This document shows, one piece after another, positions 9,350 to 20,793 of a stretch of DNA of 64,000 nucleotides (positions are counted from its first letter, which is position 1; each line of letters begins with the position of its first letter). Location of the stretch: positions 496,001 to 560,000 of the forward strand of contig NZ_JAUYRV010000046.1 of assembly GCF_030696665.1 (NCBI RefSeq), written 5' to 3'. Both the position numbers and the translations under genes were made by a program. This DNA comes from Novosphingobium sp. Lineage in GTDB: Bacteria; Pseudomonadota; Alphaproteobacteria; Sphingomonadales; Sphingomonadaceae. The notes beneath the pieces are model-generated. The model saw nothing but the letters and a program-made list of their open reading frames with translations, was not told where the DNA came from and ran no database searches.

Positions 9350-10003
9350 TCAACCGATCTTCTGGCCGCTCTTCGCCCAGTCCGCAAGGAAGCCTTCGAT
9401 ACCCTTGTCCGTAAGGACATGTTTGAAAAGGCCCTTGATCACGGCGGGCGGTGCGGTGATGACGTCCGCGCCAATCTTTGCGCTGTCCAGCACGTGAACG
9501 CCGTGGCGGATCGAGGCGACAAGGATCTGCGTTTCAAACGCATAGTTGTCATAGATCAGACGGATGTCGCTGATCAGTTCCATGCCATCGAAGCCATTGT
9601 CATCATGACGGCCCACGAAAGGCGAGATGAACGTCGCGCCCGCCTTGGCCGCCAGCAGCGCCTGATTGGCCGAGAAGCACAGCGTGACGTTGACCTTGGT
9701 GCCTTCGCTGGTCAGCGCCTTGCAGGTCTTCAGACCGTCAATCGTCAGCGGCACCTTGATGCACACGTTGTCGGCAATCTTGCGCAGAATTTCGGCCTCG
9801 CGCATCATTCCGGCATGGTCGAGCGCCACGACTTCTGCCGAAACCGGACCATCGACCAGACCGCAGATTTCGCGGGTCACTTCGATGAAGTCCTTGCCCG
9901 CCCTGGCGATCAGCGTGGGGTTGGTGGTCACGCCATCGAGCAGGCCGGTGGCGGCAAGGTCCGCGATTTCTGCAGTATCGGCGGTGTCGACGAAGAACTT
10001 CAT
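9350..10003 (-). CDS. Transaldolase / fructose-6-phosphate aldolase (short type)
   Basis: A 217-residue class I aldolase of the small transaldolase (FSA/TalC) group. The start [13 protein letters not shown], the substrate loop [11 protein letters not shown], and the Schiff-base lysine in VCIKVPLT are all present. It acts in the cytoplasm on sugar phosphates, either as transaldolase in the pentose phosphate pathway or as fructose-6-phosphate aldolase; the sequence alone does not decide. It lies near priA, in an arrangement I recall from other alphaproteobacteria. The ATG at 10003 follows a purine-rich stretch. Confidence 0.9.
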   Translation of the reverse strand: MKFFVDTADTAEIADLAATGLLDGVTTNPTLIARAGKDFIEVTREICGLVDGPVSAEVVALDHAGMMREAEILRKIADNVCIKVPLTIDGLKTCKALTSEGTKVNVTLCFSANQALLAAKAGATFISPFVGRHDDNGFDGMELISDIRLIYDNYAFETQILVASIRHGVHVLDSAKIGADVITAPPAVIKGLFKHVLTDKGIEGFLADWAKSGQKIG

Positions 10004-10075
10004 GGGGCTGGCCTTCCAGATGGGGAGGAATGATTCCCCCCGCCTATAGGGAAGCTGGTCCGCGTTGTCAGTCCG

Positions 10076-10759
10076 TCACTTTATGCCGAACGCCGCCATC
10101 AGCACCGGATCGTTGGTTGAACGCGGGTCGGCGCGGATCGCCGCTTCCTCGCGCCCAATCGCGCGGAAGATGGCGTTGTCGGCCTGCATGGCCAACGAAT
10201 TGGCAATTCCGCCTACGTCCACGCCGGTGAGTGCCCCCAACACCTCGGCCAGAAGCGGCTCGCGGCTGACGCGAATCGCATCGCCGAATTCCGGCACCAT
10301 GATCTCGACAAGGCTCGTGCCCATTTCCTGATGAAGATAGGAGCTTGCCGCCATCGGATCGCTGCTGCGGATCAATGCCAGCGCATCGCGCACGCCGATG
10401 GTGCGCACGGCATCGGCCACGGCGGGTGCGGCACGTTCCGCCGCATCATAAGCCATGTCGTTGAAAGCGCGGCTCAAACGGTCCTTCATCAGCGGCCCGG
10501 TCAGAATGCGCGCCAGCACGCCACCGCGATTGCCGATGGATTCCGGCAGGGCCAGCCGCGTCACAGAATCATCCCAGAAGCCGCCCGGAGCCAGAAGGCG
10601 CGCAAAGGCACGGTCGCTGGAGAGGAACAGCAACCGCCGCACCGCTTCCTCCAGCGAAAAGGAAGGAAAAGTTGAACATCCGGCGACTGCGAGCACGCCG
10701 ATTGACGTCATTCCGCCCAGTAAGGCCCGCCGCCCCAGCACGTTGGAAATCAGCGCCAT
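10076..10759 (-). CDS. DUF4197 family lipoprotein-like secreted protein
   Basis: A 227-residue protein of the DUF4197 family, function unknown. A twin-Arg start (LGRRALLGG) leads into a hydrophobic segment ending LAVAGC, which fits a lipobox, so it is probably an outer-membrane or periplasmic lipoprotein. The body contains the family pattern LTGPLMKDRLSRAFNDMAYDAAERAAPA and SSYLHQEM near the C-terminus. The ATG at 10759 is chosen because a strong GAGGAGA ribosome-binding site lies about 6 bases upstream; an ATG at 10816 would add a non-conserved basic extension and overlap the promoter region shared with priA. Confidence 0.82.
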   Translation of the reverse strand: MALISNVLGRRALLGGMTSIGVLAVAGCSTFPSFSLEEAVRRLLFLSSDRAFARLLAPGGFWDDSVTRLALPESIGNRGGVLARILTGPLMKDRLSRAFNDMAYDAAERAAPAVADAVRTIGVRDALALIRSSDPMAASSYLHQEMGTSLVEIMVPEFGDAIRVSREPLLAEVLGALTGVDVGGIANSLAMQADNAIFRAIGREEAAIRADPRSTNDPVLMAAFGIK

Positions 10760-10830
10760 ATCTTTTCTCCTCAGTTCCTTGATGCCCGGGCTTTGCCCCC
10801 GGCTCTTGCGCCCCATATAGACGGGCTAAC

Positions 10831-12996
10831 ATGAACCGCGTCCGATGCCTTGTCTTCAATGCCGCACTCGGCCCGCTCGATTACCGGGTGCCCGCCGGGA
10901 TGGACGTGGAACCGGGCAGCGTCGTCCTCGCCCCGCTCGGCCCGCGTCAGATCATCGGCGTGGTCTGGGAGGCGGAACGCCTGCCCGCCACGGAAGTGCC
11001 TGAAAACAAACTGCGTCCGATCCTGCAGGTGCTCCCCGTCCCCCCGCTGCCTGCCCCCTTGCGCCGGCTGATCGAATGGACGGCGGACTACTACCTGGCC
11101 CCGCTGGCCTCGGTCGCGCGGATGGCGCTGTCGAGCAACGCGGCGTTGCAGGGTGGCGGGACGATCACGGAATACCGCCTGACCGGGCGCGAGCCGGGCC
11201 GGATGACCCCGCAACGGCTGATCGCGCTCGACCTGCTGCACGATCAGCAAGCCACGATCCGCGAACTGTCTGAAATTGCAGGCGTTTCCGACGGCGTTTT
11301 GCGCGGGATGGTCAATGCCGGACTGCTTGAGGCGGTGGTGGTCGATTCAGACCGCCCCTATCCCCGCGCTGATCCGCACCACGCCGTGCCAGATCTTTCG
11401 GACCAACAGGCTGAAGTTGCAGCGAAATTTGTGGATGCCGTGAAGGCACGGGAATTCCGCCCCTTCCTGCTCGATGGCGTGACCGGATCGGGCAAGACGG
11501 AGACCTATTTCGAAGCCATCGCCACCGCAATCGAAGCGGGTCGGCAGGTTCTCGTGCTGCTTCCCGAGATCGCCTTGACGGAAACTTTCCTCAAGCGGTT
11601 TGAGGAACGGTTCGGCGTTCAGCCGGTGACATGGCACAGCTCGTTGAAGGCGTCAGAACGGCGGCGCGCGTGGCGTTCGGTGTCGCTAGGTGTCGCTCAG
11701 GTGCTTGTAGGTGCACGTAGCGCCCTGTTCCTGCCGTTTGCAAATCTTGGCCTGATCGTCGTCGATGAGGCCCACGAAATTTCGTTTAAACAAGATGATG
11801 GCGTGCGCTACAACGCCCGCGATGTGGCCGTGATGCGCGCCCGCTTCGAGTCCACACCTGTCATTCTCGCCAGCGCCACACCCGCGCTCGAAAGCCTGCA
11901 GATGGCAGAGGCGGGACGCTATGAACGGGTCATCCTCCCCGCCCGTTTCGGCGGCGCAACGATGCCCGAAATCAAGGTGTTGGATTTGCGGGTCGAGCAG
12001 CCTGAACGCAACCACTGGATCGCCCCGCCGCTGGTCGAAGCGCTGAAGGACCGGCTGGAAAAGGGCGAGCAATCGCTGCTTTTCCTCAACCGCCGGGGAT
12101 TTGCCCCGCTGACGCTGTGCCGGGCCTGCGGATACCGCTTCCAGTGCCCCAATTGCTCGGCCTGGCTGGTCGAACATCGCCTGTCGAAACGCCTCGCCTG
12201 CCACCACTGCGGACATGAAGTGCCGACGCCCGATGCCTGCCCCGAATGCCATGAACCGGACTGCCTTGTCGCCTGCGGCCCCGGCGTGGAGCGCATTGCC
12301 GATGAAGTGGCAGAAATCCTGCCGAATGCGCGGGTTATGCTCGTCACTTCAGACACGCTGACAAGCCCGGCCAAGGCGGCAGAGTTTGTCGAACAGGCCA
12401 GCGCCGGTGCGATTGACGTGATCGTAGGCACGCAATTGGTTACGAAGGGCTACCACTTTCCCGAACTCACTCTCGTCGGCGTGATCGATGCCGACATGGG
12501 GCTGGAAGGCGGTGATTTGCGCGCGGCGGAGCGGACCTACCAGCAAGTCGCGCAAGTTGCCGGACGCGCGGGACGCGGAGCGAAGCCGGGCGTCGTGATG
12601 ATCCAGACGCGCCACCCCGAAGCCGCCGTGATCGAAGCACTGGCCAGCGGCGACCGCGATGCCTTCTACGCCGCCGAGGCCGAAGCCCGCCGCGATGCCG
12701 GAGCGCCGCCGTTCGGGCGCTGGGCGGCAATCATCGTATCGAGCGAGGACGAAGCCGAAGCCCGCGATGCGGCGCGCGGCATCGGCGGCACCGCGCCCCG
12801 GCTGGAGGACGTCTTGATACTCGGCCCTGCGCCTGCCCCGCTGTCTTTGCTGCGCGGGCGCTATCGTTATCGTCTGCTGATCAATGCCCGCCGATCCAGC
12901 GAAATCCAGCGTGTGATCCGCGAATGGCTTGATCCTTTGCGCTTTCCGCCGGGTGTGCGCGTGGCCGTGGATATTGACCCCTACAGCTTCGTCTGA
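10831..12996 (+). CDS. priA: Primosomal protein N' (replication restart helicase)
   Basis: A 721-residue PriA helicase that recognises stalled replication forks and reloads the replisome. An N-terminal 3'-end-binding domain is followed by the ATPase with Walker A GVTGSGKTETYF and Walker B VDEAHE, then the zinc domain with four CxxC-type pairs (CRACGYRFQCPNC, CHHCGHE, CPECHEPDC) and helicase motifs such as GTQLVTKGYHFP and QVAGRAGRG. It diverges from the DUF4197 gene 71 bases away. Length is typical for alphaproteobacteria. Confidence 0.97.
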   Translation: MNRVRCLVFNAALGPLDYRVPAGMDVEPGSVVLAPLGPRQIIGVVWEAERLPATEVPENKLRPILQVLPVPPLPAPLRRLIEWTADYYLAPLASVARMALSSNAALQGGGTITEYRLTGREPGRMTPQRLIALDLLHDQQATIRELSEIAGVSDGVLRGMVNAGLLEAVVVDSDRPYPRADPHHAVPDLSDQQAEVAAKFVDAVKAREFRPFLLDGVTGSGKTETYFEAIATAIEAGRQVLVLLPEIALTETFLKRFEERFGVQPVTWHSSLKASERRRAWRSVSLGVAQVLVGARSALFLPFANLGLIVVDEAHEISFKQDDGVRYNARDVAVMRARFESTPVILASATPALESLQMAEAGRYERVILPARFGGATMPEIKVLDLRVEQPERNHWIAPPLVEALKDRLEKGEQSLLFLNRRGFAPLTLCRACGYRFQCPNCSAWLVEHRLSKRLACHHCGHEVPTPDACPECHEPDCLVACGPGVERIADEVAEILPNARVMLVTSDTLTSPAKAAEFVEQASAGAIDVIVGTQLVTKGYHFPELTLVGVIDADMGLEGGDLRAAERTYQQVAQVAGRAGRGAKPGVVMIQTRHPEAAVIEALASGDRDAFYAAEAEARRDAGAPPFGRWAAIIVSSEDEAEARDAARGIGGTAPRLEDVLILGPAPAPLSLLRGRYRYRLLINARRSSEIQRVIREWLDPLRFPPGVRVAVDIDPYSFV

Positions 12997-13044
12997 CCCG
13001 AACGGGCAGGTTGAACCAATCGCGCGGTCGGCCATTCACCCCCA

Positions 13045-14601
13045 ATGACTGGCCCCGTTCTCGTCCCCATCCTTGGCGATCAGCTTTCGCCCGATATCTC
13101 CAGCCTTGCCGACCGCACGCCGGAGGACACGGTGGTGCTGATGATGGAGGTGGCCGAGGAGACGACTTACGTCCGCCACCATAAGGCCAAGATCGCGCTG
13201 ATCCTTTCAGCCATGCGCCACTTTGCCGAGGAATTGCGCGCGGCGGGCTGGACCGTGGATTACATCAAGCTTGACGATCCCGAGAACAGCGGCAGCTTCT
13301 CAGGCGAAGTGGCCCGCGCTGTGGAGCGGCACCGGCCTCGCGGCGTGCAGGTGACCGAACCCGGCGAATGGCGGGTGCGAAACGCGATGGACCAGTGGCG
13401 CACCGACCTGCCGTTGCGGGTGCGCATCCTGCCGGACACCCGCTTCGTATGCCCCTTGCCCGATTTTTATGAGTGGGCGGCGGGGCGCAAGGAATTGCGC
13501 ATGGAGTGGTTCTACCGCGAGATGCGTCGCAAGACAGGTCTGTTGATGGAGGGCGACAAGCCGGTTGGCGGGCGCTGGAACTTCGATGCGGAGAACCGGG
13601 GCGGGCCGGAAGCGGGGTTGCAGCCGCCTGCCCTGCCCGTGTTCGAACATGATGCGTTGACGCGCGAGGTACTCGATCTCGTCTCAGCGCGCTTTGCCAA
13701 GCATTTCGGATCGTTGGACAAATTCGGCTGGCCTGTCACCCGCGCAGAGGCCGAAGCTGCGCGCGACGATTTCCTGAAGTACCGCCTTCCGCTGTTCGGC
13801 AAGTATCAGGATGCGATGGTGGCGGGCGAGGATTTCCTGTTCCACGCGGCGCTTTCGCCCGCCATAAACATCGGCCTGCTCGATCCGCTGGACCTATGCC
13901 GCCGCGCCGAAACCGAATGGCGTGAAGGCCGTGCGCCTTTGGAAGCGGTGGAGGGCTTCATCCGCCAGATCATCGGATGGCGGGAGTATATTCGCGGCAT
14001 GTATTGGCTGGAAATGCCGGGGCTGGCCGACGCCAACGGCCTCGAAGCAAACCGCCCGCTGCCAGACTTTTACTGGACCGGCGAAACGCCGATGCGCTGC
14101 CTTTCTGATTGCGTGCGGACGACGCAGGAAAACGCCTATGCCCACCACATCCAACGGCTGATGGTGCTCGGCAACTTTGCGTTGCTGGCGGGGTTGAAAC
14201 CGCAGGATGTCGCCGACTGGTATCTGGTGGTTTACGCCGATGCGTTCGAGTGGGTGGAACTTCCCAACGTGGCGGGGATGGTGCTGCACGCCGACAAGGG
14301 CCGGCTGGCGTCGAAGCCCTATGCCGCCAGCGGGGCCTATATCGACCGCATGAGCGACTATTGCGGGAAATGTGCGTTCAACGTGAAGAAGAAGACCGGC
14401 GATGGGGCTTGCCCGTTCAACGCGCTGTACTGGCACTTTCTGGCGCGCAACGAGGCGAAGCTGGCCGGGTATCACCGGCTGGCGCAGCCCTATGCAACAT
14501 GGCGGCGGATGAGCGAGGACAAGCAGGCGGAATACCTGGAGAGCGCGGAGGCGTTTTTGGCGACGTTGGAGCCTGCTGAGGTGGGTTGGGCGCGGAATTG
14601 A
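13045..14601 (+). CDS. FeS-type bacterial photolyase/cryptochrome (PhrB-like)
   Basis: A 518-residue protein of the FeS-BCP group, probably a (6-4) photolyase or related photoreceptor that repairs UV lesions in DNA with FAD and light. The N-terminal Rossmann-like domain begins LVPILGDQLSPDI. The C-terminal FAD domain has the TTQENAYAHHIQRLMVLGN stretch. Cysteines expected to hold a [4Fe-4S] cluster are seen: one in MRCLSDC and a CGKC pair followed 13 residues later by the Cys of ACPF, the spacing I recall for Agrobacterium PhrB. It starts 48 bases after priA and may be cotranscribed. It converges on the CPBP gene, with a palindromic repeat element between. Confidence 0.9.
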   Translation: MTGPVLVPILGDQLSPDISSLADRTPEDTVVLMMEVAEETTYVRHHKAKIALILSAMRHFAEELRAAGWTVDYIKLDDPENSGSFSGEVARAVERHRPRGVQVTEPGEWRVRNAMDQWRTDLPLRVRILPDTRFVCPLPDFYEWAAGRKELRMEWFYREMRRKTGLLMEGDKPVGGRWNFDAENRGGPEAGLQPPALPVFEHDALTREVLDLVSARFAKHFGSLDKFGWPVTRAEAEAARDDFLKYRLPLFGKYQDAMVAGEDFLFHAALSPAINIGLLDPLDLCRRAETEWREGRAPLEAVEGFIRQIIGWREYIRGMYWLEMPGLADANGLEANRPLPDFYWTGETPMRCLSDCVRTTQENAYAHHIQRLMVLGNFALLAGLKPQDVADWYLVVYADAFEWVELPNVAGMVLHADKGRLASKPYAASGAYIDRMSDYCGKCAFNVKKKTGDGACPFNALYWHFLARNEAKLAGYHRLAQPYATWRRMSEDKQAEYLESAEAFLATLEPAEVGWARN

Positions 14602-14616
14602 CGGCACAGCGCTTGT

Positions 14617-14738
14617 GCCCACCCCGCTGCGACTAATTTCGCCTTTGGCTCACTAAGTCTCGCGGCCCTCCCGCCTGCCGGAGGGCAAAGAACAGCGCCT
14701 GCACTCCCCTCCCGCAGGCGGGAGGGGTTGGGGGTGGG
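14617..14738. repeat. ~121-bp MITE-like composite palindromic element, copy 1
   Basis: This 122-base intergenic element begins GCCCACCCCGCTGCGACTAA, continues with AGTCTCGCGGCCCTCCCGCC and an inverted arm, then a second palindrome around CCCTCCCGCAGGCGGGAGGG, and ends GGTTGGGGGTGGG. The same arrangement occurs in opposite orientation at 31896-32016. Terminal CCCAC/GTGGG blocks form short inverted ends. It sits between the convergent photolyase and CPBP genes and contains no ORF. Confidence 0.75.
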
Positions 14739-14759
14739 AATTCTGACCAGCCTGAAGTC

Positions 14760-15635
14760 TCAGCGCTTCACCCACATCGGCGGCCTGATTCCGCCCTGCC
14801 GCACCACGCGCACCAACAGCAGCAGCCCCGCACCCGTCGCCACGGCCATTGCGATCACGCTGGCCTCCAGTCCGAACACACCACCCGTCAGCCAGTCCGG
14901 CCCTTCGCGCACGGTGGAAAGCAGGCCTTCGGGGGCTTTTCCGCCCGAAACCGGGACGCTGAACACCCAGCCTTGCGTGAAATTCCACGCGGCGTGGATG
15001 CCGATGGGCACCCACAGGCGGCGCGTCCACAGATAGGCCGCGCCAAGCAGGATGCCCGCTTCCATCGCGATGGCAAAGGCGGCGAACAGGCTGGCACCGT
15101 CGTTGGCAAGGTGGGCCGCACCGAACAGCGCCGAGGTTATCAGCAGCGCTGCCCACGTGCCCAGCATCGTTTCGATGTGGCGCAGCAGGATGCCGCGAAA
15201 CAGGATTTCCTCGATGGTGCCAGATGTGACCGCCATCGCCAGCATGCCCCACAATGCGCCAAGGCCGTTTACGCCTTCGACGCGGAAGCCTCCCATCACC
15301 GCAACGATGCCCGTCATCAGCGTGAACAGGCCTGCGCCGATCAGCAGGCCCAGCGGCACATCGCGCATAAAGGCAGCGGCGGGCAGTTCATCGTTCGCGC
15401 GCCATTCGATCCAGCGGCGACAGGCAAGGTAGATTGCGATTGCGAGGCCAGCCACCGCGAGCGCACCGAGCAGGCCGGTAACGCCATCGACATCAACAAA
15501 CGGAATCAGCAGCGCCGACGCCAGCGAGGCGACGAAGCCCACGGTGAGAAATTCAACGATGAGCAGCGTCAGCGGAAAGGCAATGATCCTCCGCAAGAGA
15601 CCGGGCTTTGGCTGCTGCACAACGTCCACAATCAC
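14760..15635 (-). CDS. CPBP family intramembrane glutamic endopeptidase
   Basis: A 291-residue polytopic membrane protein of the CAAX-protease/bacteriocin-processing (CPBP) family. The conserved motifs are seen: EEILFRG at about residue 140, a FGAAH motif and a C-terminal GIHAAWNF, which carry the catalytic Glu and His residues. Around seven or eight hydrophobic segments are visible. It starts with GTG at 15635, overlapping the ada stop as GTGA, so it is probably translationally coupled to ada. Targets are unknown. Confidence 0.87.
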   Translation of the reverse strand: MIVDVVQQPKPGLLRRIIAFPLTLLIVEFLTVGFVASLASALLIPFVDVDGVTGLLGALAVAGLAIAIYLACRRWIEWRANDELPAAAFMRDVPLGLLIGAGLFTLMTGIVAVMGGFRVEGVNGLGALWGMLAMAVTSGTIEEILFRGILLRHIETMLGTWAALLITSALFGAAHLANDGASLFAAFAIAMEAGILLGAAYLWTRRLWVPIGIHAAWNFTQGWVFSVPVSGGKAPEGLLSTVREGPDWLTGGVFGLEASVIAMAVATGAGLLLLVRVVRQGGIRPPMWVKR

Positions 15636-16675
15636 TCCCCACTGCCTTCGCGTTCCTTGTTCAGCAATTGCTGCTTGATCTCAAGCCCATAGGCATAGCC
15701 GCCCAGCGAGCCGTCCGAGCGGATCACGCGGTGGCACGGGATCAGCACCGCCACGTTGTTCGCACCGTTGGCCGAACCTGCTGCCCGCACCGCGCCGGGT
15801 TTGCCCACTTCGGCAGCGATCTGCGCGTAGGAGCGCGTCTCACCCAGCGGGATTTGCCGCAGCGCCTGCCACACGGCTTCCTGAAAGGCGGTGCCTTTCA
15901 CATCGAGTGGAATGTGCGCAAAATCGCCCGGTGCCTCCACCGCAGCGACCACATCGGCAAGCAGCGCGCCGAAAGCTTCGCCGCCCTGCTCCAGCACGGC
16001 ATTGGGGAAGCGGGTGCGCAGTGCGCTTTCATTCTCGTTGAAAGACAGGCGGCACACGCCTTTTTGGGTGGCGGCAACGAGCATCGCGCCGAGTGAGGTC
16101 GGCACCACGGCCCAGCGGATGGTCACCCCTCGCCCGCCGTTGGTCCAAGCTGAAGGCGTCATGCCCAGCCGGTCCTCTGCTGCCGAGTAAAAGCGCGAAG
16201 GGCCGGAAAAGCCTGCGTCATAGATGGCATCGGTTACACTTTCTGCTGATGTCAGGGCCTGCGCCATGCGCTCCTTCTGCAAGGCGCGGGCATAGGCGGC
16301 GGGGGACAGGCCGGTGTGGCGGGCGAACACGCGCTGGAAGTGTGTGGGCGAATAACCGCAGCGCTGCGCCAGGTCGGCCAGCACCAGAGTTTGCCCGGCA
16401 GCCTTGATCGCCTCGATAGCGGTCAGAACAGCGCGCTCATCGCGCGAAACGTCGTCGGGCGAACAGCGCAGGCAGGGCCTGAGACCCGCCGCCCGCGCCG
16501 CCGCACCATCGGCAAAGAAGCGCACATTCTCACGCCGGGGATGGCGGGCGGAGCATGAAGGGCGGCAATAGATGCCTGTGGTGAGAACGCCGGTGACGAA
16601 GCGCCCGTCGAATGCTCGGTCGCGCGCCATGACGGCGGCCCATGCTTCATCATCGGGGATCAGCGGCGTTTGCAT
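15632..16675 (-). CDS. ada: Ada: methyl-DNA sensor and O6-methylguanine methyltransferase
   Basis: A 347-residue bifunctional Ada protein that repairs alkylated DNA and activates its regulon. The N-terminal zinc domain has four cysteines: Cys37 and Cys41 (IYCRPSC) and Cys68 and Cys71 (CLRC). Next is an AraC-type helix-turn-helix (LADLAQRCGYSPTHFQRVF) and then a methyltransferase domain with the PCHRV active site at residue 313-317. The ATG at 16675 is chosen since the zinc domain begins shortly after; the open frame continues upstream to 17107 only across an unrelated, low-identity stretch antisense to the neighbouring protease. The next gene overlaps its stop as GTGA. Confidence 0.95.
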   Translation of the reverse strand: MQTPLIPDDEAWAAVMARDRAFDGRFVTGVLTTGIYCRPSCSARHPRRENVRFFADGAAARAAGLRPCLRCSPDDVSRDERAVLTAIEAIKAAGQTLVLADLAQRCGYSPTHFQRVFARHTGLSPAAYARALQKERMAQALTSAESVTDAIYDAGFSGPSRFYSAAEDRLGMTPSAWTNGGRGVTIRWAVVPTSLGAMLVAATQKGVCRLSFNENESALRTRFPNAVLEQGGEAFGALLADVVAAVEAPGDFAHIPLDVKGTAFQEAVWQALRQIPLGETRSYAQIAAEVGKPGAVRAAGSANGANNVAVLIPCHRVIRSDGSLGGYAYGLEIKQQLLNKEREGSGE

Positions 16676-16829
16676 CGTGTGCGAGGGATAGTCGGCCCCG
16701 CGCGCAGGGCAAGTGTGCAGTCGATCAGGCATAGGACAACTCCGTGATTGTGGAGAGACCCTGCCAAATCCCGGTGACGCGCGCGTCCCGCACCTTGCGG
16801 TCAAAGCGAAAGGGCGCAAGAAGCAGCGC

Positions 16830-18392
16830 ATGCGTGTCGCCAAGCCCATAATCGTATTGCTCACTGCCCTGTTTGCCTTGCTTGCAGGCTCTGCCGTGCA
16901 GGCCGATCCGGCTGATATTTCCGCCGCCAGCCGGTCTGTCGTGCGCGTGGTCATCGTGGAAAGCGATGGCGACCGGGCGCGGCTGATCACCCACGGCACC
17001 GGCTTTGCCGTCACGCCCAACCTGATCGTCACCAACGCCCACGTGGTCGAAGAACTGCGCGGCGACGATTCGCTGATCGCAGGTGTCGTCCCGGCCGAGG
17101 GGCGCAATGGCTATCCGGCGCGGCTGGTAGCCTATTCGCCGGGGAACGACCTTGCGCTGCTGCGCATCGAGGGCGGTGGATCGATCACGCCGATCACGCT
17201 GTTTCCGGGCGTGCCAGGTGATGGTGGCGAAGTTTACGCCGTCGGCTATCCGGGCAATGTCGATCTGGCGCAGGGGCTTTCGATGGCCGATCTGGTGACG
17301 CCGCAGGCCGCTGTGAAGACGCGCGGATATTTGTCTGGCGGGCGCTCGTCGCGCTCGTTCGACACGCTGCTGCACACCGCGCCGCTCGGTTCTGGCAATT
17401 CGGGCGGGCCGCTGCTCGATTCGTGTGGGCGCGTGATCGGCGTGAACTCATTCGGCACGATCAGCGACAATGGCACCGATTCGGCGTTCTATTTTGCGAT
17501 CTCGATGCGCGAGCTGGCCACGTTCCTGCGCCGCGCCAATGTGGAAGTGCACAGCAGCGGGTTGCCCTGCCGCTCGATTGCAGACCTGAACCGCGCCGAA
17601 GCAGAGCGTGCCGTAGGCGAAGGCGCGCGGCTGGCGGCAGAGAAAGAGGCCAAGGCCGACGCTCGCGAACGCGCGCTGGCCAAGGCGCAGCGCGATGCGG
17701 AGCTCGCCGTGATTTCGGAACGCGACAACGGGCTTGCGCTGGCCGCGTTGCTGTTGGTGGCGGCGCTGGCGGCGGGCGGCTGGGGCATGGTGCAGGCTTC
17801 GAAGCGGCGCGGACGGTTTCAGCGCAAACATCTGTTTGGTGCAGGTGCGCTGCTGGTTTCGGCGATTGCCGTGTGGTTCCTGCGCCCCTCCCTCGCTTCG
17901 ATAGACAGCCGTGCGACGGAACTGTTGAGCCAGCCTGAAGCAAGCCCCAGCGCCAGCACATCGGCCATCGCCACGGCGAAATCGGGCAACGGCAAAATGA
18001 TTTGCGTGCTCGATCCGCAGCGCAGCCGCGTCACCGTGTCCGACATTACAGACGTTCCCATCGAGTGGACCGAGAGCGGCTGCATGAACGGCAAGACGCA
18101 ATATGGGACGGCACAGGATGGGTGGAGCCGGATTCTCGTGCCCAATCAGGAAGAGGCCGTCTCTGTAAATTCGTATGACCCACAGACACGCACGTACACG
18201 GTGGAGCGCTTCCTTGTGGACCTCGATACCATGACCAAGGCCCGTGCAGAGCGTGCAAAACTCAACGCGCCTGCCTGCGGTGCGGGCGAGGATGCCGCAC
18301 TGCAATTTGGCCGGAGTCAGCAGGCAATCAAGGCACTGCTGCCGCCCGAACCGAACGAACGCATGCGGTATAACTGCCAACCTGCCGGATAA
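16830..18392 (+). CDS. Trypsin-like serine protease with C-terminal membrane segments
   Basis: A 520-residue protein with a signal peptide (cleavage near VQA) and a trypsin/DegP-like protease domain. The catalytic triad is intact: His71 (VTNAHVV), Asp107 (GNDLALL) and Ser191 (GSGNSGGP). After the protease comes an Ala/Glu/Arg-rich coiled-coil stretch (about 265-300), two membrane segments (near 305-325 and 340-358), and a C-terminal domain with several Cys residues. It has no PDZ domain, unlike DegP. The start at 16830 is chosen because it places the signal peptide at the N-terminus; an in-frame ATG exists at 16713. It diverges from ada. Target unknown. Confidence 0.85.
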   Translation: MRVAKPIIVLLTALFALLAGSAVQADPADISAASRSVVRVVIVESDGDRARLITHGTGFAVTPNLIVTNAHVVEELRGDDSLIAGVVPAEGRNGYPARLVAYSPGNDLALLRIEGGGSITPITLFPGVPGDGGEVYAVGYPGNVDLAQGLSMADLVTPQAAVKTRGYLSGGRSSRSFDTLLHTAPLGSGNSGGPLLDSCGRVIGVNSFGTISDNGTDSAFYFAISMRELATFLRRANVEVHSSGLPCRSIADLNRAEAERAVGEGARLAAEKEAKADARERALAKAQRDAELAVISERDNGLALAALLLVAALAAGGWGMVQASKRRGRFQRKHLFGAGALLVSAIAVWFLRPSLASIDSRATELLSQPEASPSASTSAIATAKSGNGKMICVLDPQRSRVTVSDITDVPIEWTESGCMNGKTQYGTAQDGWSRILVPNQEEAVSVNSYDPQTRTYTVERFLVDLDTMTKARAERAKLNAPACGAGEDAALQFGRSQQAIKALLPPEPNERMRYNCQPAG

Positions 18393-18562
18393 ATACGCCC
18401 CGCATACCAAAAAACAGGGTCATACCTATGCACGAGAAGGCAAGTCGCATCTTGTCATAACCGCGTGACGTTGCTAGGCGCGCCCCGTCTGCAGGCCACT
18501 CGGTGTTCGTCACCGGGCAATGGTCTGCTTCGGCTTATCCTTGGATGAAGGAACCTCGACGC

Positions 18563-20675
<2,113 letters not shown>

Positions 20676-20694
20676 AGTCTTAGGCAACATCCAC

Positions 20695-20776
20695 TTCGTC
20701 ATCCCCGCGAAGGCGGGGATCCAGAGCGACAAAGCGCAAACCCGGACTGGATTCCCGCCTGCGCGGGAATGACGAA
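20695..20776. repeat. Paired palindromic repeat (TTCGTCATCCCCGCG type) inside atp operon
   Basis: The arms TTCGTCATCCCCGCG and CGCGGGAATGACGAA lie at the two ends, each part of a small palindrome (CCCCGCGAAGGCGGGG and TTCCCGCCTGCGCGGGAA), so the whole could fold into a long two-armed hairpin. It lies between the atpA stop and the atpG ribosome-binding site. A second copy of this family is at 23641-23740. These repeats resemble the GTCATTCCCGCG repeats common in proteobacterial genomes. Confidence 0.75.
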
Positions 20777-20793
20777 AGAGGAAGGAAACGAGA

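Noticed and set aside
16676..17107. 144-residue N-terminal extension of Ada
   Set aside because: Residues before 16675 are unlike Ada and overlap the divergent protease gene; the zinc domain starts right after the ATG at 16675.
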